Shown here one piece after another: positions 41,060 through 42,914 of a stretch of 42,914 nt of DNA (position 1 is its first letter; each line of letters starts with the position of its first letter). A model generated the notes under the pieces. That model saw nothing but the letters and a program-made list of their open reading frames with translations, made no database searches and was not told where the DNA came from. Source of the stretch: Priestia flexa NBRC 15715 (GTDB taxonomy: Bacteria > Bacillota > Bacilli > Bacillales > Bacillaceae_H); NCBI RefSeq assembly GCF_001591565.1, contig NZ_BCVD01000018.1:1-42914 (forward strand), given 5' to 3'. The position numbers were made by a program, and so were the translations under genes.

Positions 41060-42268
41060 TTATTTATTTACTATCTGTTTTTCCAACGCTACCCTAGAGG
41101 TAACTTTCGAATAGCGACCGTGCAGAGCATAATAAACTACAAGTGCCATCACACCAATAATAGCACACACACCGTACATTCCTTGATAACCAATTGAACC
41201 AGAGACAACCGCTAATACAGAGGATCCCACTCCCAATCCTGAATCAAATAAAACAAAGAACGTAGCTGTGGCAACTCCACGACGCTGCGGTGGTGATACT
41301 TTTATTGCAATAGATTGTAAGCTTGATGTTAACGTTCCAAACCCAATTCCAATCAAGCCACCAGCTAGTAGGAAAGTCGTCCCTGAAGACGCTTGACTGA
41401 TAAGAAATACACCGATTGTAAACAGTAGAATGGCTGGATAAACAACGAAGTTCTCACCATAGCGGTCAAACCATTTTCCTGTAAATGGACGAGACAATAA
41501 TAAACAAACCGCATACACAACAAAGAAATAGCTTGCTACGCTTGTGAAGTTCATCTCGTTAGCAAAGACAGACACAAACGAAATAATGCTTGCGTACGCA
41601 AATGAAAGCACAAAGCCAGCTAATGCAATCGGAAGTGCTTTGAATTCAAATAGGCTTGCTAGGAAAGATGCCTTCACTTCTGTAGAGTTTTTCACTATTT
41701 TTAGCGTTGGAACTTTTAGTACCAAGCTACATAATAACCCTAACACTGATGCTACAATTGCTACTGTAAAAACGGCTGAATGCCCAGATACTTCGATTAG
41801 TGTTAATCCCATAAACGGTCCAATTACCATCGCTAGGTTCATAAATGTAGCAAAGTAGCCCATTCCTTCTCCACGACGATCATCAGGAATAACGTTTGCT
41901 ACAATTCCCCCAGTAGCTGTTGTTGCCATTCCGAACCCAATTCCGTGCAATACGCGAAGCAGCAGCAAACTTGAAAGTGAATTGATTTGACTATATAAAA
42001 CCGAACCAATTAAAAAAAGCACCGCTCCAATGACTAGAATTCTCTTTTGACCAAAGGTAATCATCCATTTTCCAGAGAGCGGGCGAAAAATAATAGCTGA
42101 AATTAAAAACACTGTAACAATAAGTCCTAAACTGCCTTTATCTGCTTGTAAAATGTCTGTAGCATATAAAGGAAGCGTAACTGTCATCATATAAAAAACA
42201 ACAAAAATAAAAAAGCTCGTCATCGAGACGGCTACAAAATCTTTCGTCCATAGCTTTGACTTACTCAT
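41060..42268 (-). CDS. MFS transporter (efflux-type)
   Basis: A 402-residue transporter with about twelve membrane segments. Motif A-like segments are RPLSGKWMITFGQKR in the first half and RPFTGKWFDRYGENF in the second; the antiporter motif C-like region GYFATFMNLAMVIGPFMG lies in segment 5. It resembles Bacillus YwoG-type efflux proteins. The substrate is unknown. It is monocistronic, with terminators on both sides. Confidence 0.88.
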   Translation of the reverse strand: MSKSKLWTKDFVAVSMTSFFIFVVFYMMTVTLPLYATDILQADKGSLGLIVTVFLISAIIFRPLSGKWMITFGQKRILVIGAVLFLIGSVLYSQINSLSSLLLLRVLHGIGFGMATTATGGIVANVIPDDRRGEGMGYFATFMNLAMVIGPFMGLTLIEVSGHSAVFTVAIVASVLGLLCSLVLKVPTLKIVKNSTEVKASFLASLFEFKALPIALAGFVLSFAYASIISFVSVFANEMNFTSVASYFFVVYAVCLLLSRPFTGKWFDRYGENFVVYPAILLFTIGVFLISQASSGTTFLLAGGLIGIGFGTLTSSLQSIAIKVSPPQRRGVATATFFVLFDSGLGVGSSVLAVVSGSIGYQGMYGVCAIIGVMALVVYYALHGRYSKVTSRVALEKQIVNK

Positions 42269-42422
42269 TTCATTCCTTCCTTTCCTTTAAACAATTATCA
42301 TGTTAATTTCCATAAAAATAATTAGTATACAAATTATATGAACTAAAACTATTATAGTGATAATTTCCTTTTATGTCAATTCACTTTTTGGTATCCTCAC
42401 TTCTGTTTCCAGCTTCTCACAA

Positions 42423-42470
42423 AACAGCCAGGCAAAGCGGATCACGTGCTTTCCACTTTACCTGGCTGTT
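42423..42470 (-). terminator. Terminator of the lipoprotein gene
   Basis: Perfect 10-bp stem AACAGCCAGG / CCTGGCTGTT around a long 28-base loop with an internal CAAAGC/GCTTT pairing. The T-run on the exit is short. Confidence 0.6.
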
Positions 42471-42834
42471 AATTACCTTCTTTAATCACTTGAATTTCTT
42501 CCGCATTCCCTTTTGCTGGGACTGTGTACTTGACGCTTTCACCTTTCTTTAACCATGCTTTCACTAGTTGACCTTTTTTGTAGGTAACAGATGAATCAGG
42601 CACCTTTAAGTAAATAGGCTGAATGGTATCATCACCTAATACTTCGTTTGTCGTATAATTAAGCGCTACGTCCCTAGGAATGACGTTCGCAACTAAAATT
42701 TCATCCTCTTTCACTTCCATGATGCGACCTTGGATTACGTACCCTTTGTTATCTTCACTTTGCTGACTTGAGCACCCTATTAAAATCATAATAAAGCTTA
42801 TTAACCCTATGAATGCAAGAACCTGTTTTTTCAT
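42469..42834 (-). CDS. DUF3221-like lipoprotein
   Basis: A 121-residue lipoprotein: signal peptide with lipobox ILIGC (Cys21), then a small OB-like domain, KGYVIQGRIMEVKEDEILVANVIP, ending QLVKAWLKKGESVKYTVPAKGNAEEIQVI, which matches the DUF3221 pattern. It is membrane-anchored on the outside; function unknown. It is monocistronic, read from the right edge of the window, and its promoter region is only partly visible. Confidence 0.75.
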   Translation of the reverse strand: MKKQVLAFIGLISFIMILIGCSSQQSEDNKGYVIQGRIMEVKEDEILVANVIPRDVALNYTTNEVLGDDTIQPIYLKVPDSSVTYKKGQLVKAWLKKGESVKYTVPAKGNAEEIQVIKEGN

Positions 42835-42914
42835 CGTTTTTATCTACTCCTATTTTAAGGCTCTTTTTATTATAACGTGTTTTTTACCCTTTTTTCCAAT
42901 TAATCAAAGAGTTT

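Overview
The window reads as chromosome of a low-GC, spore-forming Bacillaceae, most likely Priestia (Bacillus) megaterium or a close relative. Signs are the Bacillus-type genes (tnrA, bacillithiol gene bshB2 with yojF, bacilliredoxin brxA, ypjP, ypgR, ypgQ), AT-rich intergenic DNA, strong AGGAGG-type ribosome binding sites and frequent TTG/GTG starts. No tRNA, rRNA, CRISPR array or intact insertion sequence was seen. Most genes lie on the minus strand.

Layout. 1-6.2 kb: a broken anti-sigma gene, a DCC oxidoreductase, proC, bshB2-yojF, a 5'-3' exonuclease, a small membrane protein, and a GIY-YIG protein coupled to panE. 6.4-9.2 kb: a COG0523 GTPase behind a near-consensus Zur box, a 50-residue ORF, tnrA behind a perfect TnrA site, and rarD. 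9.3-16.2 kb: a nine-gene cobalamin salvage and assembly operon (btuF, cbiZ, cbiB, cobD, cobU, cobS, cobC, a CobU-like gene, PduO-type adenosyltransferase) behind a cobalamin riboswitch with an intrinsic terminator. 16.4-18.3 kb: a dinB-family gene with an in-frame stop, a thioredoxin-like protein and a secreted HEIAH metallopeptidase. 18.3-29.6 kb: a core segment in the B. subtilis ypjP-ypiP-yphP-ypgR-ypgQ-bsaA-metA order, with a polysaccharide deacetylase, an ABC-F ATPase, an unknown gene and fhs interspersed. 29.6-32.8 kb: a cell-wall amidase, small ORFs, a DUF4183 remnant, a methyltransferase and a DUF3892 gene pair.

32.8-37.3 kb is a decayed maltodextrin locus: an internally deleted esterase, a ROK repressor, a broken maltodextrin-binding-protein gene and an intact neopullulanase-type GH13 enzyme. 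Three copies of the dyad ATTAATT-N5-AATTAA(T/A) sit just upstream of the esterase, malE-like and GH13 starts, and a cre-like site lies between the divergent genes. This looks like a small ROK/CcpA regulon that has lost its transporter genes.

37.4-38.7 kb is the most interesting part: a PlcR-like XRE/TPR regulator (291 aa) followed by a 39-residue secreted pro-peptide gene with its own ribosome binding site and terminator. The peptide ends in LGLPNQH, which shares the central LP of the PapR signal ADLPFEF. I infer an undescribed RNPP quorum-sensing pair. 38.9-42.9 kb: a ribA-ribD pair without an FMN riboswitch but with a dyad over its -10 element, an MFS transporter and a DUF3221-like lipoprotein.
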